Below are positions 49,431 to 58,929 of a stretch of DNA of 64,000 bases, piece after piece. Position 1 is the stretch's first letter. Each line of letters starts with the position of its first letter. Both the position numbers and the translations under genes were made by a program. Below the pieces are notes generated by a model. The model ran no database searches. It was not told where the DNA came from and saw nothing but the letters and a program-made list of their open reading frames with translations. The stretch comes from Oryzomicrobium sp. (GTDB lineage Bacteria; Pseudomonadota; Gammaproteobacteria; Burkholderiales; Rhodocyclaceae), in NCBI RefSeq assembly GCF_021287045.1, contig NZ_JAJTBG010000010.1, positions 62,001-126,000 of the forward strand, written 5' to 3'.

Positions 49431-50449
49431 ACGTAGCTCTCGATCGTTTCGCGCAGCATGGGCAGCAGGCGGTGCATGGCGTCCCGGCCCGTGTCGATGG
49501 CCTCGGCGCCCCGGTGGTAGTCCATCAGCCCCAGGTTGTGCAGGCGCGGCGCCACCACCAGGTCGGCGGGCTCGCCGGCCAGGCGGCTGCTGGCGATGCG
49601 CGACTGCATGATGTTGATGGACAGGGACACCACGTCGAGCATGGGCGGCTGGGGCGGCAGCACCGACCGGCTCGGGACAGGATCATTCGGATCGGCCGGA
49701 TTGCCGCCCGCACCGCTGTCATCGCCACTCCCGTCGCGCCCCATCCATTGGCGCACCGCCGAGGTCAGGCGCTGCCCCAGGGAACCGCCCGGGGCGCGAG
49801 ACGTGCGCTGGCTCATCACGTTGCGGTACTGGGGGCCGACCCGGTCGGCGCCCAGGTCCACCGCCACCACGATGTCCGCCCCCAGGGCGCGGCACAGGGA
49901 CACCGGCACCGGGTTCACCAGCCCGCCGTCCACCAGCCAGCGGCCGTGCAGGTACTTGGGGGCGAACAGCCCGGGCAGGGCCATGGAGGCGCGCACCGCG
50001 TCGGCCACGCTGCCGTCGCGGAACCAGATCTCCCGGCCGTTGGCCAGGTCCGTGGCGACACAGGCGAAAGACACCGGCAGGGTATGGATGTCCCGGTCGA
50101 TGAAATGTTCCGAGAAGAACTGGATGATCTTCTCGCCCTTGAGCAGGCCGCCGGTCAGCGACACGTCGAAAAAGCCGAGGACCCCCTTCCAGGTCAGGGA
50201 GCGCACCCAGTGTTCGAGCTTGGTGAGTTCGCCCGAGGCCGCCGCCGCGCCGACGAAGGCGCCGATGGAGGTGCCGCAGATGATGTCCGGCGACAGGCCG
50301 GCCTCGTCCAGGGCGTGCAGCACGCCGATGTGGGACCAGCCCCGGGCGGAGCCGGAGCCCAGGGCCACGCCGATGCGGGGCCGGGCCGGGGTAACGGCAG
50401 CGGTGGCGGCCGTTGCGGTCAGGAGGGATGGGGCGGGCAGCTCGTTCAT
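49427..50449 (-). CDS. Patatin-like phospholipase (RssA-like)
   Basis: 340-residue serine lipid acyl hydrolase. The oxyanion loop GSGSARGWSHIG, nucleophile Ser in GTSIGAF and catalytic Asp in LVDGGLVNPVP are intact. A second in-frame ATG lies three codons upstream (50458). The Gly/Asn/Asp-rich insertion near residue 250 is likely a disordered loop. Upstream of, and overlapping by four bases, the dehydrogenase gene at 48018-49430. Confidence 0.86.
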   Translation of the reverse strand: MNELPAPSLLTATAATAAVTPARPRIGVALGSGSARGWSHIGVLHALDEAGLSPDIICGTSIGAFVGAAAASGELTKLEHWVRSLTWKGVLGFFDVSLTGGLLKGEKIIQFFSEHFIDRDIHTLPVSFACVATDLANGREIWFRDGSVADAVRASMALPGLFAPKYLHGRWLVDGGLVNPVPVSLCRALGADIVVAVDLGADRVGPQYRNVMSQRTSRAPGGSLGQRLTSAVRQWMGRDGSGDDSGAGGNPADPNDPVPSRSVLPPQPPMLDVVSLSINIMQSRIASSRLAGEPADLVVAPRLHNLGLMDYHRGAEAIDTGRDAMHRLLPMLRETIESYV

Positions 50450-50619
50450 GGCGACCATCGTGCCACAGCTGCCGGGCGCCGGGGAGGCCCGCCGGAGGCG
50501 TTGCGACCCATCCCCGTAAAAACGACACTGCCCGGAAAGCCACGACTGGCGCGGCGTTCCGGGCAGGGGCCTACAGATTTGCAGACCGGCCGATTTGCAG
50601 ACCGGCCAGGTTACAACGG

Positions 50620-51969
50620 TCAGAGCGGTTCGGCGTACAGGTCGTGTTCGTCGGAATCGACGATGCGCACCTGGATGAAGTCGCCGGGCTCGGCGTCGTG
50701 GAAGCCGTCCAGGATCACCAGGCCGTCGATTTCCGGCGCCTCGCCGGCGGAGCGGGCCAGGGTGCCGTCGTCGTCCACCGCATCCACCAGCACGGTCATT
50801 TCCCGGTCGATCTTGGCCGCCAGCTTCTCGGCGGAGATGTCGGCCTGGACTTCCATCAGCACCTGGCGACGCTCCTCGCGCACTTCCAGGGGCGGCAGGC
50901 CGGCCAGTTCGTTGGCCTCGGCGCCTTCCACCGGCGAATAGGGGAAGCAGCCGACCCGGTCGAGACGGGCGGTTTCCAGGAACTGGAGCAGCTGCTCGAA
51001 GTCCTCGTCGGTCTCCCCGGGGAAGCCGGTGATGAAGGTGGAGCGGATGGTGATGTCCGGACAGATCGAACGCCACTTGGCGATGCGCTCCAGCACGTTC
51101 TCGGCCGAGGCCGGGCGGCGCATGGCCTTGAGGATGCGCGGGCTGGCGTGCTGGAAGGGGATGTCCAGGTAGGGCAGGATCTTGCCCTCGGCCATCAGCG
51201 GAATCAGGTCGTCCACGCTGGGGTACGGGTACACGTAGTGCAGGCGCACCCAGATGCCCAGCTCGCCGAGGGCCTCGCACAGTTCCTTGAGACGGGTCTT
51301 GACCGGACGGCCGCCCCAGAAGCCGGTGCGGTACTTCACGTCCACACCGTAGGCGCTGGTGTCCTGGGAGATGATCAGCAACTCCTTGACCCCGGATTCG
51401 GCCAGGGCCTCGGCTTCCTTCAGCACGTCGCCGATCGGGCGCGACACCAGGGGGCCGCGCAGGGACGGGATGATGCAGAAGGTGCAGCTGTGGTTGCAGC
51501 CCTCGGAAATCTTCAGGTAGGCGAAGTGGTCCGGGGTCAGGCGCACGCCGGCCGGGGGCACCAGGTCCACGTAGGGGTCGTGGGGCTTGGGCAGGTGGGT
51601 GTGCACGTGGCCCATCACCTCGTCGGCGGCGTGGGGGCCGGTCACCGCCAGCACCGACGGGTGGGTGGTCTGGACGATGTCGCCCTTGGCGCCGAGACAG
51701 CCGGTGACGATCACCTTGCCGTTTTCGGACAGGGCCTCGCCGATGGCGTCCAGGGATTCTTCCACCGCCGCGTCGATGAAGCCGCAGGTGTTGACGATCA
51801 CCAGGTCGGCGCCGTCGTAGGTCGGGGCGATCTCATAGCCTTCGGCGCGCAGCTTGGTCAGGATCTGCTCGGCGTCGGAACCCGCTTTCGGGCAGCCCAG
51901 AGAAACAAAGCCGACGCGGGGTGCCGCGCCGGCCGGAATGATGATGCCGGAATTCTGCTCGTTGCTCAC
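50620..51969 (-). CDS. rimO: Ribosomal protein S12 methylthiotransferase
   Basis: Radical SAM enzyme that methylthiolates Asp88 of S12. 449 residues: N-terminal MTTase domain ([22 protein letters not shown]), radical-SAM triad [11 protein letters not shown], and a C-terminal TRAM domain ([18 protein letters not shown]). The C-x-W-like start AGSDAEQ carries the usual family pattern. It follows phaR closely (3 bp between the end of phaR and its start). Confidence 0.95.
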   Translation of the reverse strand: MSNEQNSGIIIPAGAAPRVGFVSLGCPKAGSDAEQILTKLRAEGYEIAPTYDGADLVIVNTCGFIDAAVEESLDAIGEALSENGKVIVTGCLGAKGDIVQTTHPSVLAVTGPHAADEVMGHVHTHLPKPHDPYVDLVPPAGVRLTPDHFAYLKISEGCNHSCTFCIIPSLRGPLVSRPIGDVLKEAEALAESGVKELLIISQDTSAYGVDVKYRTGFWGGRPVKTRLKELCEALGELGIWVRLHYVYPYPSVDDLIPLMAEGKILPYLDIPFQHASPRILKAMRRPASAENVLERIAKWRSICPDITIRSTFITGFPGETDEDFEQLLQFLETARLDRVGCFPYSPVEGAEANELAGLPPLEVREERRQVLMEVQADISAEKLAAKIDREMTVLVDAVDDDGTLARSAGEAPEIDGLVILDGFHDAEPGDFIQVRIVDSDEHDLYAEPL

Positions 51970-51972
51970 GTT

Positions 51973-52590
51973 CTATCCTGCTTTTTCGGTTTTCTTGCCA
52001 TCGGGCTTGTTGCCCGGGTTGGTTCCGGCGGCGCCGGGGGCTCCAGGCGCGCCGGGAGTCCCTGGAAAAGGAAAGCCGCCGCTGAACATGTTCCGCGTCT
52101 GGCTCTCGATCTGGGCCTGCATCTGCTGGAACATCTTCTTGCTCTGGTCCATGTAGGCCGACATCATGCTCTGCATGGCCGGCCCCTGGAAATTGAGGAA
52201 CTGGGCCCACATGTCGGACTGCATCTGCTTGTTGTCGCCGTACATGGAGCGGGACTGCTCCTGCACCTTGCCCTGGAAGTCCACGAAGGCCCGCATGTTG
52301 GTTTCCAGGTACTTGCTCAACATCGCCTGCATGGCGTTGCCGTAGAAGCGGATCATCTGGGCCAGCACTTCGGTGGAGAAGATCGGCACGCCGCCGGTTT
52401 CCTCTTCCAGGATGATCTGCAGCAGGATGCTGCGGGTCAGGTCCTCGCCGCCCTTGGCGTCCACCACCTTGAATTCCTCGAAGCGCAGCACCAAGTCCTT
52501 GACGTCGGCCAAGGTGATGTAGGCGCTGGTCTTGGTGTCGTAGAGACGCCGGTTGGGGTACTTCTTGATCAGTCGAGTCTGGTCCGACAT
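51973..52590 (-). CDS. phaR: PHB synthesis repressor PhaR
   Basis: Regulator that binds polyhydroxybutyrate granules and DNA. 205 residues from MSDQTRLIKKYPNRRLYD; the N-terminal DNA-binding domain YPNRRLYDTKTSAYITLADV is the family hallmark. The middle is Met/Gln-rich (FLNFQGPAMQSMMSAYMDQ), and the end has an unusual Gly-Pro-Ala repeat (GTPGAPGAPGAAG). phaB is upstream on the same strand. Confidence 0.93.
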   Translation of the reverse strand: MSDQTRLIKKYPNRRLYDTKTSAYITLADVKDLVLRFEEFKVVDAKGGEDLTRSILLQIILEEETGGVPIFSTEVLAQMIRFYGNAMQAMLSKYLETNMRAFVDFQGKVQEQSRSMYGDNKQMQSDMWAQFLNFQGPAMQSMMSAYMDQSKKMFQQMQAQIESQTRNMFSGGFPFPGTPGAPGAPGAAGTNPGNKPDGKKTEKAG

Positions 52591-52715
52591 TAGGCAGGCT
52601 CCGGAGGGCAAGGGAGGAAAAGCGGACGGCGCCGAACGGCGCAGAAGACGCCAGGAAGCCGGCCGTTTTCGGGTCGATCGGTGCGAGCGGCGTAATTATC
52701 GGATTATACACAAAG

Positions 52716-52743
52716 CGAAAGCCCCGCCGGAGCGGGGCTTTCG
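52716..52743 (-). terminator. phaB terminator
   Basis: CGAAAGCCCCG (52716-52726) pairs with CGGGGCTTTCG (52733-52743), 6-base loop; 25 bp after the leftward phaB stop. Confidence 0.8.
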
Positions 52744-52767
52744 TGCCATCAAAAAACAAGGCGGGGC

Positions 52768-53511
52768 TTACTGGTAGTAGAGGCCGCCGTTGATGTTGAT
52801 GGTGGCGCCGGTGATGAAGCCGGCCAGGTCGGAGGCCAGGTAGGCACACAGGGCGCCGATCTCTTCGGGCTTGCCCAGGCGCTTCATCGGCACGGAGTCG
52901 ACGATGGTCTGGAGGATCTCCGGCTTGATGGCCATGACCATCTTGGTGGCGACGTAGCCCGGGGCGATGGCGTTGACCGTCACGCCCTTGGCGGCCAGTT
53001 CCTGGGCCAGGGCCTTGGAGAAGCCGATCACGCCGGCCTTGGCGGCCGAGTAGTTGGACTGGCCGGCCTGGCCCTTGACGCCATTGACCGAGGAGATGTT
53101 GATGATCCGGCCCCAGCCGCGCTCGGCCATCTTGGCGGATACCTGGTGGGTGACGTTGAACAGGCTGTTCAGGTTGGTGTTGATCACCGCGTCCCACTGG
53201 CCCTTTTCCATCTTGGCGAAGAACTTGTCCCGGGTGATGCCGGCGTTGTTGACCAGGATATCCACCGGGCCCACCTTGGCTTCGACTTCGGCCACCATGG
53301 CCTGGCACGACGCGTAGTCGGACACGTCGCCGGCCACCGGCACGAAGTCCTTGAAGCCGGCCTCGGCCTGCTCCTTGAGCCACTCTTCCGGATTGTCGAA
53401 CTGCGGGTGGTAGTTCGCTGCCACCTTGTAGCCTGCCTTCGCCAGTTCCTGGCAGACCGCCGAGCCGATGCCGCCCATGGCGCCAGTGACGAGTGCGATG
53501 CGTTGCGTCAT
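52768..53511 (-). CDS. phaB: Acetoacetyl-CoA reductase
   Basis: NADPH-dependent SDR enzyme producing (R)-3-hydroxybutyryl-CoA for PHB. 247 residues: cofactor loop GAMGGIGSAV, NNAGITRD, active-site Ser/Tyr/Lys in ISSVNGVKGQAGQSNYSAAKAG. The gene lies 165 bp after phaC. No phaA thiolase is present between them, so this cluster is phaC-phaB-phaR. Confidence 0.95.
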   Translation of the reverse strand: MTQRIALVTGAMGGIGSAVCQELAKAGYKVAANYHPQFDNPEEWLKEQAEAGFKDFVPVAGDVSDYASCQAMVAEVEAKVGPVDILVNNAGITRDKFFAKMEKGQWDAVINTNLNSLFNVTHQVSAKMAERGWGRIINISSVNGVKGQAGQSNYSAAKAGVIGFSKALAQELAAKGVTVNAIAPGYVATKMVMAIKPEILQTIVDSVPMKRLGKPEEIGALCAYLASDLAGFITGATININGGLYYQ

Positions 53512-53676
53512 TGCATTTCCTTCCTTGGTTATAGGTTCATCCCATCTGCACTGCTCATTGCCGCGGCCCTCGCGGGCCGCCGGCGTACTGCGGCTCCCGC
53601 CCCCGGGCGCGCCGGGGTCGGGAAAAACTTCAAATCGGGTGGCGTCGGCCCGGATCGGGCCGAACCGAGGCTGAAA

Positions 53677-55410
53677 TCAGGCCTTTTCCTTGACGTAGCG
53701 CCCGGGGGCCGGCTCGATTTCGGCGTAGCCGTTGCCGCCGGCCTTCTTGGGCGCTGCCTTTTCGCCCCCCTTGAAGTCGGCCAGCCAGTCGGCCCAGTCG
53801 AGCCACCAGCTGCCCTTGTGCTCGGTGGCGCCGGCCAGCCAACCCAGGGCGTCGGCGGAAAGGTCGTCGCTCTTCCAGAAGCTACGCTTGTTTTTTGACG
53901 CCGGGTTTACCACGCCGGCGATATGGCCCGAGGCCCCCAGGACGAAGCGCTTCGGCCCGGACAGGAGGCGGGTGCTCTGGAAGGAGGACTGCCAGGGAAC
54001 GATGTGGTCTTCCCGGGTGGCCAGGATGTAGACCGGCATGTCGAGCTTGCCCAGGTCCACCTTGACGCCGCACATGTCGAGCTTGCCCGGCACCCGCAGG
54101 GCGTTGTCCCGGTACATGTTGCGCAGGTACCAACAGGCCATGGGGCCCGGCAGGTTGGTGGAATCGCTGTTCCAGTAAAGCAGGTCGAAGGCGGCCGGCT
54201 TCTGGCCCTTCAGGTAGTTGTTGGCGACGTAGTTCCAGATCAGGTCGTTGGGACGCAGCGCCGAGAAGGTGGTGGACAGCTCCCGGGCCGAAAGCAGGCC
54301 GCCCCGGCCGATGGTGGCCTCCCAAGTGGAGATCAGCCGGTCGTCCACGAAGTGGGCCAGGTCGCCGGTATCGGAAAAATCGAGGAAGGTGGTGAGCAGA
54401 GTCAGGGAGGTGGCCGGGCTATCGCCCCGGGCCTTGAGCACAGCCAGGGCCGAGGTCAGCAGGGTGCCGCCGACGCAGAAGCCGAGCACGTTGAATTCCC
54501 GCACCTTGGCGACGCCGCGCACCGCCTCGATGGCGGCGATGGGGCCCTTTTCCAGGTAGTCGTTCCAGGAGAAGTGCCCCAGGTCGGCCTTGGGGTTGCG
54601 CCAGGAGACAAGGAACACGGTGTGCCCCTGTTCCACGGCGAAGCGCACCAGGGAATTGTCCGGCTGCAGGTCGAGAATGTAGTACTTGTTGATGCAGGGC
54701 GGCACGATCAGCAGCGGCCGCTTGCCCACCTTGGCGGTGAGGGGCTTGTACTGGATCAGCTGGATCAGTTCGTTCTCGAAGACGACGCTGCCCTCGCTGG
54801 TGGCGATGTTCTTGCCCACCTCGAAGACCGACTCGTCGGTCATGGAGATGCGGCCCTTTTCCAGGTCGCCGATCAGGTTGCGGATGCCGGTGGTGATGCT
54901 GGCCCCGTTGGTGGCCAGGGCCTGCTTGACGAATTCCGGGTTGGTGGCGGCAAAGTTGGACGGCGCCAGGGCGTCGGCGTACTGGCGGGCCATGAAGCGC
55001 AGCTTGTTCTTGGCCTTCTCGTCGTCGGTGGGCACCAGTTCCACCAGTTCCCGGACGAAGCGGGCATTGAGCAGGTAGGCTTGGCGCAGGTAATCGAAGA
55101 GCGGGCTTTCCGCCCATTCCGGCGCGGCGAAGCGCCGGTCGCCGGGTTCGGCCTCGACCCGGTAGGGCTCGGCCTCGGGTTTGCCGGCGGAAGTGGCCAG
55201 CATGGATTGCCACAGGCGGGCGTGGCGCTCCAGATGGTCTTTTTGCAGGGCGGCCAAGGCCTCGGCCTCGGGCCAGCGCGGGGCCGCTTCGGCCCCCTCC
55301 CCTCCCCCCGCCTGGGACGTCAGCAGGGTTTGCAATTGCTGTGTCGCGACCTGGCTCCATTGTTGGAACGGCGGCATGGCAAACGGAAAACCTTCCGGCC
55401 CTTTGAACAT
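53677..55410 (-). CDS. phaC: Class I poly(3-hydroxyalkanoate) synthase
   Basis: Polymerises (R)-3-hydroxyacyl-CoA into PHA granules. 577 residues from the ATG at 55410 with a CGGAG ribosome site. The lipase-like box is GFCVGGT (active Cys about residue 312); the catalytic Asp is in TREDHIVPWQS and His in GASGHIAGVVNP. The KNKRSFWKSDDL and GSWWLDWADWL segments near the C-terminus are typical of class I. The N-terminal 70 residues are weakly conserved. Confidence 0.96.
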   Translation of the reverse strand: MFKGPEGFPFAMPPFQQWSQVATQQLQTLLTSQAGGGEGAEAAPRWPEAEALAALQKDHLERHARLWQSMLATSAGKPEAEPYRVEAEPGDRRFAAPEWAESPLFDYLRQAYLLNARFVRELVELVPTDDEKAKNKLRFMARQYADALAPSNFAATNPEFVKQALATNGASITTGIRNLIGDLEKGRISMTDESVFEVGKNIATSEGSVVFENELIQLIQYKPLTAKVGKRPLLIVPPCINKYYILDLQPDNSLVRFAVEQGHTVFLVSWRNPKADLGHFSWNDYLEKGPIAAIEAVRGVAKVREFNVLGFCVGGTLLTSALAVLKARGDSPATSLTLLTTFLDFSDTGDLAHFVDDRLISTWEATIGRGGLLSARELSTTFSALRPNDLIWNYVANNYLKGQKPAAFDLLYWNSDSTNLPGPMACWYLRNMYRDNALRVPGKLDMCGVKVDLGKLDMPVYILATREDHIVPWQSSFQSTRLLSGPKRFVLGASGHIAGVVNPASKNKRSFWKSDDLSADALGWLAGATEHKGSWWLDWADWLADFKGGEKAAPKKAGGNGYAEIEPAPGRYVKEKA

Positions 55411-55564
55411 CGATTCGCTCCGGCTGAGGGCCCGCACGGAGGGTGCGGGGCAGGAATTTCATTCTGCATAGCCCGCCCGAAGCGTGTCAATGGCTATCGT
55501 CCGGAAATCGAGACAAAAGGCCAAAAGCCGCGACAGGAGCCACGGACCGGGCATCCGGGGCGGC

Positions 55565-55570
55565 TATAAT
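55565..55570 (+). promoter_or_regulatory. Candidate -10 for the small membrane protein
   Basis: TATAAT 120 bp before the ATG at 55690; a -35 is not clear. Confidence 0.4.
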
Positions 55571-55689
55571 CCCCCCTCGCCCGGCAGCCCGTTGGCTGCG
55601 CGGCCGTCCCGCCGCCCACCCCTCACGCGGCATGCGCCGCTCGGCCGCACAGGGGCGCACCTTCCCACCGATCACACGCAGAACACCAG

Positions 55690-55932
55690 ATGTCCGTCAC
55701 TCTCATCGTCGTCATCGGCTGGCTGTACGTGGCCACCCTGGCCGCCTTCACCGAACCGAGCGTGGTGGGCGGCATCATGACCTTCCTGCTCTTTGGCGCC
55801 CTGCCTTGCGGGCTGATCCTGTATTTCGCCGGCAGCAAGGTCCGCCGGCAACGCCGCCGCTACCAGGAGATGATGGCCGAGCGGGCGGCCCGGAACGACG
55901 CTCCGGACGAATCTCGGGACGGCAACGCCTAA
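55690..55932 (+). CDS. Small two-span inner-membrane protein
   Basis: 80 residues: two hydrophobic helices (about 3-20, 26-46) separated by FTEPSVVGG, then a basic-acidic cytoplasmic tail KVRRQRRRYQEMMAERAARN. Similar small proteins with TEPSVVGG are common near PHB or envelope genes in betaproteobacteria; function unknown. Confidence 0.78.
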   Translation: MSVTLIVVIGWLYVATLAAFTEPSVVGGIMTFLLFGALPCGLILYFAGSKVRRQRRRYQEMMAERAARNDAPDESRDGNA

Positions 55933-56086
55933 ACACCCGAGGCGCCTGAGCCCGCCCCAGCCGGACGGCAGCATTCGATTGGGAAGAAGATCGGCCCGGC
56001 CTAGGCCGGCAGGACCAACGGGCCGCAGAAAGCGCGCTACCGGCAATGCCGCGGCGGTCCGGAATGTCCGAATCCGCCGCCGTGCC

Positions 56087-56884
56087 TCACGCGTGGTCGA
56101 CGAAGACGCGCACCAGGGCGATGGAGCCGATGCCCGCGCCGATCAGCAGCACCTGCTGCAAGGTGGCCTTGATCTCGGGCCGGCGGTGCAGCCCCGGGAT
56201 CAGGTCGGCCACCGCCACGTAGAGCATGCTCGCCGCCGCCAGGGCGAGTAGCGAGGGCACCCACTCCTGCACTTCGGACAGGGCGTAGTAGGCCAGCAGG
56301 GCGCCGATCATGGTGGCCACGCCGGACAGGATGTTGAACCACAGGGCCTTGGCACGGCTGTAGCCGGAGTGGATCAGGACGACGAAGTCGCCCAGTTCCT
56401 GGGGAATCTCGTGGGCGATGATGGCGAAGGCCGTGACCAGGCCCACCGACGGGTTTTCCAGAAAGGCGGCGGCGATCAGGATGCCGTCGACGAAGTTGTG
56501 GAAGGTGTCGCCGATCAGGATCAGCAGGCCAGAGCGGCCATGGTCGTGCCCGTGGCCGTGGTGGGAAACGGCCGGATCGTGGGCCTCGCAGTCGTGGCCG
56601 GTGGCGTGGCCGTGGCAGTGGCGCCACAGGACCAGTTTTTCCAGGATGAAGAAGAGCAGGATGCCGCCCAGCACGGTGGCTGCCAGCCCATGGACGTCCC
56701 GGGTGTTTTCGATGGCGTGGGGCAGGATTTCCAGGAACACCGCGCCGAGCAGGGCGCCGATGGCGTAGGAGATCAGGTGGGGAACGGCCGAGGCCCGGGT
56801 GCCCATGCCGATGAGGGCCGCCGCAATGACCGACAGGATGCCGCCGGCAAAGCTCAGGGTAAGGATCCAGCCCAGGGAAGACAT
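56087..56884 (-). CDS. ZIP family divalent metal transporter
   Basis: 265 residues with eight predicted helices. The metal-site helices are GDTFHNFVDGILIAAAFL (His, Asn, Asp) and IAHEIPQELGDFVVL (His-Glu, Glu). A histidine-rich loop (CHGHATGHDCEAHD, then HGHGHDHG) lies between the third and fourth helices and probably binds zinc. Related to the GufA/ZupT branch; the exact metal is not settled. Confidence 0.88.
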   Translation of the reverse strand: MSSLGWILTLSFAGGILSVIAAALIGMGTRASAVPHLISYAIGALLGAVFLEILPHAIENTRDVHGLAATVLGGILLFFILEKLVLWRHCHGHATGHDCEAHDPAVSHHGHGHDHGRSGLLILIGDTFHNFVDGILIAAAFLENPSVGLVTAFAIIAHEIPQELGDFVVLIHSGYSRAKALWFNILSGVATMIGALLAYYALSEVQEWVPSLLALAAASMLYVAVADLIPGLHRRPEIKATLQQVLLIGAGIGSIALVRVFVDHA

Positions 56885-57074
56885 GGTGGCGACGCGGAAA
56901 AAGCCTGGGATTATACCCGCCCTGTTCCGCCCCCTCGGCGTATTTGTTAGCCGCCTACCTTTCCCCGGTGGGGCCGCCGGCGGGCGCGGCCGGCTGACAC
57001 GATGAGGCTGGCGGACGATGCCGCGGCCCGGACAGGACGGCCTCGCGCACCGGCCGCCGGAGGATGAGTCCGGT

Positions 57075-57821
57075 TCAATCCAGCCAGATCAAGCTGGCCA
57101 TGCGCCCAGTGCGCGCCTCGCGGCGGTAGGAAAAATAGCGGTCCACCTGGCCGAAGGTGCATTCCCCGCCGCCATAGACGCGGGTCACCCCGATCCGCCC
57201 CAGGCGCAGCCGGGCCAGGGCGTACAGGTTTGCCAGCCACTTGCCCGGGGCCCCGGGGGCGAAGGCCGCCGCCGCATCCCCGTCCTGGCCGACGAAGGCG
57301 GCGCGGACCTCGTCGCCGACCTCGAAGGCCGTGGGGCCGATGGCCGGCCCCAGCCAGGCCAGCACCCGTTCCGGTGCCGCGCCCATGGCCGCCACCGTCG
57401 CTTCGAGCACGCCCCCGGCCAGGCCCCGCCAGCCGGCGTGGGCCGCCGCCACCACGGTGCCGGCCTCGTCGCAGAACAGCACCGGCAGGCAGTCGGCGGT
57501 CATGATCGCCGCCACGCCGCCGCCCCCCGCCACCGAGCGGGCCAGGGCCGCGTCCGCCTCGCAGCCTTGGGCATCCTGCCCGGCCACGGCCACCCGGGTA
57601 CCGTGCACCTGGGTCAGCCACAGGGGCTCGGCCGGCAGCCTGGCGTGTACCGACACCGCCTGGCGGTTGGCGAGCACCGCCCGGGGGTCGTCGCCCACGT
57701 GGTCGCCCAGGTTGAGGCTGGCATAGGGAGCGGCGCTGACCCCACCGTGGCGGGTCGTCTGCCAGGCATGGACGTTGGCGGGGGCCGGCCAGTCCGGTGC
57801 GAATCCTTCAGGGTGCGGCAT
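57075..57821 (-). CDS. pgeF: Multicopper-like purine nucleoside/peptidoglycan editing protein (YfiH/PgeF)
   Basis: 248-residue YfiH/laccase-domain protein. Zinc-site motifs are TADCLPVLF, AAHAGWRGL and the final CTFGQVDRYFSYRRE region. Known as PgeF for removing misincorporated peptidoglycan residues, with a separately reported purine-nucleoside phosphorylase activity. Its start overlaps the rluD end by 14 bp on the same strand; the rluD-pgeF pair is conserved. Confidence 0.92.
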   Translation of the reverse strand: MPHPEGFAPDWPAPANVHAWQTTRHGGVSAAPYASLNLGDHVGDDPRAVLANRQAVSVHARLPAEPLWLTQVHGTRVAVAGQDAQGCEADAALARSVAGGGGVAAIMTADCLPVLFCDEAGTVVAAAHAGWRGLAGGVLEATVAAMGAAPERVLAWLGPAIGPTAFEVGDEVRAAFVGQDGDAAAAFAPGAPGKWLANLYALARLRLGRIGVTRVYGGGECTFGQVDRYFSYRREARTGRMASLIWLD

Positions 57822-58929
57822 GGCGCAGGGCCTCCAGCAAGGCGGTGAAGTCGTCGGGCAAGGGGCTCTCCCAGGCCATGGGCTGGCCGGTGGCGGGATG
57901 GATCAGCCCCAGGCGCCGGGCGTGCAGGGCCTGGCGGGGAAAATCCCGGGCGGCGGCGGGCAGGTTGGCCCGGCCCTGGCCGGTACCGTAGACCGGGTCC
58001 CCCACCAGGGGGTGGCCGATGTGGGCCAGATGCACCCGGATCTGGTGGGTGCGCCCGGTTTCCAGGGAGCACTCCACCAGGGTGGCGCCGGGCAGGCGCT
58101 CCAGCACCCGGTAATGGGTGATGCCGGGCTTGCCGCCGGGCACCACCGCCATCTTGATCCGTTGGGTGGGATGGCGGCCGATGGGAGCGTTCACCGTGCC
58201 CCCCGCGCCAATCGCCCCTTTCGCCAGGGCGGCGTATTCCCGTTTGACGGTGCGGGCCTGGAGCTGGCGCACCAGGTCGGTCTGGGCTTCCAGGGTCTTG
58301 GCCACCACCATCAGCCCCGAGGTTTCTTTGTCCAGGCGGTGCACGATGCCCGCCCGGGGCAGGGCGGCGGCGCCGGGGTGGTGGTGCAGCAGGGCGTTGA
58401 GCAGGGTGCCGCTCCAGTTGCCGGCGGCCGGATGGACCACCAGCCCGGCGGGCTTGTCCACCACCAGCAGGTGGGCGTCCTCGTACACCACCGCCAGGGG
58501 AATCGCCTCGGGAGCGAACGCCTGTTGCTCGGGCAGGGGCGCGGCCGCCAGGCGCAGGGCCTCGCCGCCCCGCACCTTGCGTTTGGGCTCGTCCACCGTG
58601 ACCCCGTCCAGGGTCGCCAGGCCCTCCTTGATCCAGGCTTGCAGGCGGCCCCGGGAGTGCTGGGGCAGCAGCCGGGCCAGGACCTGGTCGAGGCGCAGGC
58701 CGGCGCATTCCGCCGGAATGGTCAGGGCCGTGGCCTCGCCGACACTGGCATTGGCGGGGACGATGGCGGCGGCGCCATCGGCATCGTCGTCCTCATCCTC
58801 GGCCAGCAGCGGGGCTGCGCTATAATCGCCGCGATCTTCAATCGGCTGGCCGCTCCCCTCGCCTTCGGCGGGATGCGGCTCTCGGGAATTCTCGGAAAGG
58901 CTCAATTTAGTGGAACGCGTGGAACACAT
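57808..58929 (-). CDS. rluD: 23S rRNA pseudouridine synthase D
   Basis: Makes pseudouridine 1911, 1915 and 1917 in helix 69. The catalytic Asp is in GIVHRLDKETSGLMV; S4 region LRLDQVLARLLPQHSRGRLQAWI precedes it. The conserved part begins near the segment LTIPAECAGLRLDQVL; the start is uncertain because the upstream 65 residues are acidic and poorly conserved. The ATG at 58929 is the first reasonable start (TTG at 58905 is an alternative); it overlaps the divergent bamD start in a CATG. Confidence 0.9.
   Translation of the reverse strand: MCSTRSTKLSLSENSREPHPAEGEGSGQPIEDRGDYSAAPLLAEDEDDDADGAAAIVPANASVGEATALTIPAECAGLRLDQVLARLLPQHSRGRLQAWIKEGLATLDGVTVDEPKRKVRGGEALRLAAAPLPEQQAFAPEAIPLAVVYEDAHLLVVDKPAGLVVHPAAGNWSGTLLNALLHHHPGAAALPRAGIVHRLDKETSGLMVVAKTLEAQTDLVRQLQARTVKREYAALAKGAIGAGGTVNAPIGRHPTQRIKMAVVPGGKPGITHYRVLERLPGATLVECSLETGRTHQIRVHLAHIGHPLVGDPVYGTGQGRANLPAAARDFPRQALHARRLGLIHPATGQPMAWESPLPDDFTALLEALRHAAP
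58821..58826 (+). promoter_or_regulatory. Candidate bamD -10 box inside rluD
   Basis: TATAAT lies within the coding sequence of the variable rluD N-terminus, about 90-105 bp before the bamD start; the -35 match is poor. Confidence 0.45.
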
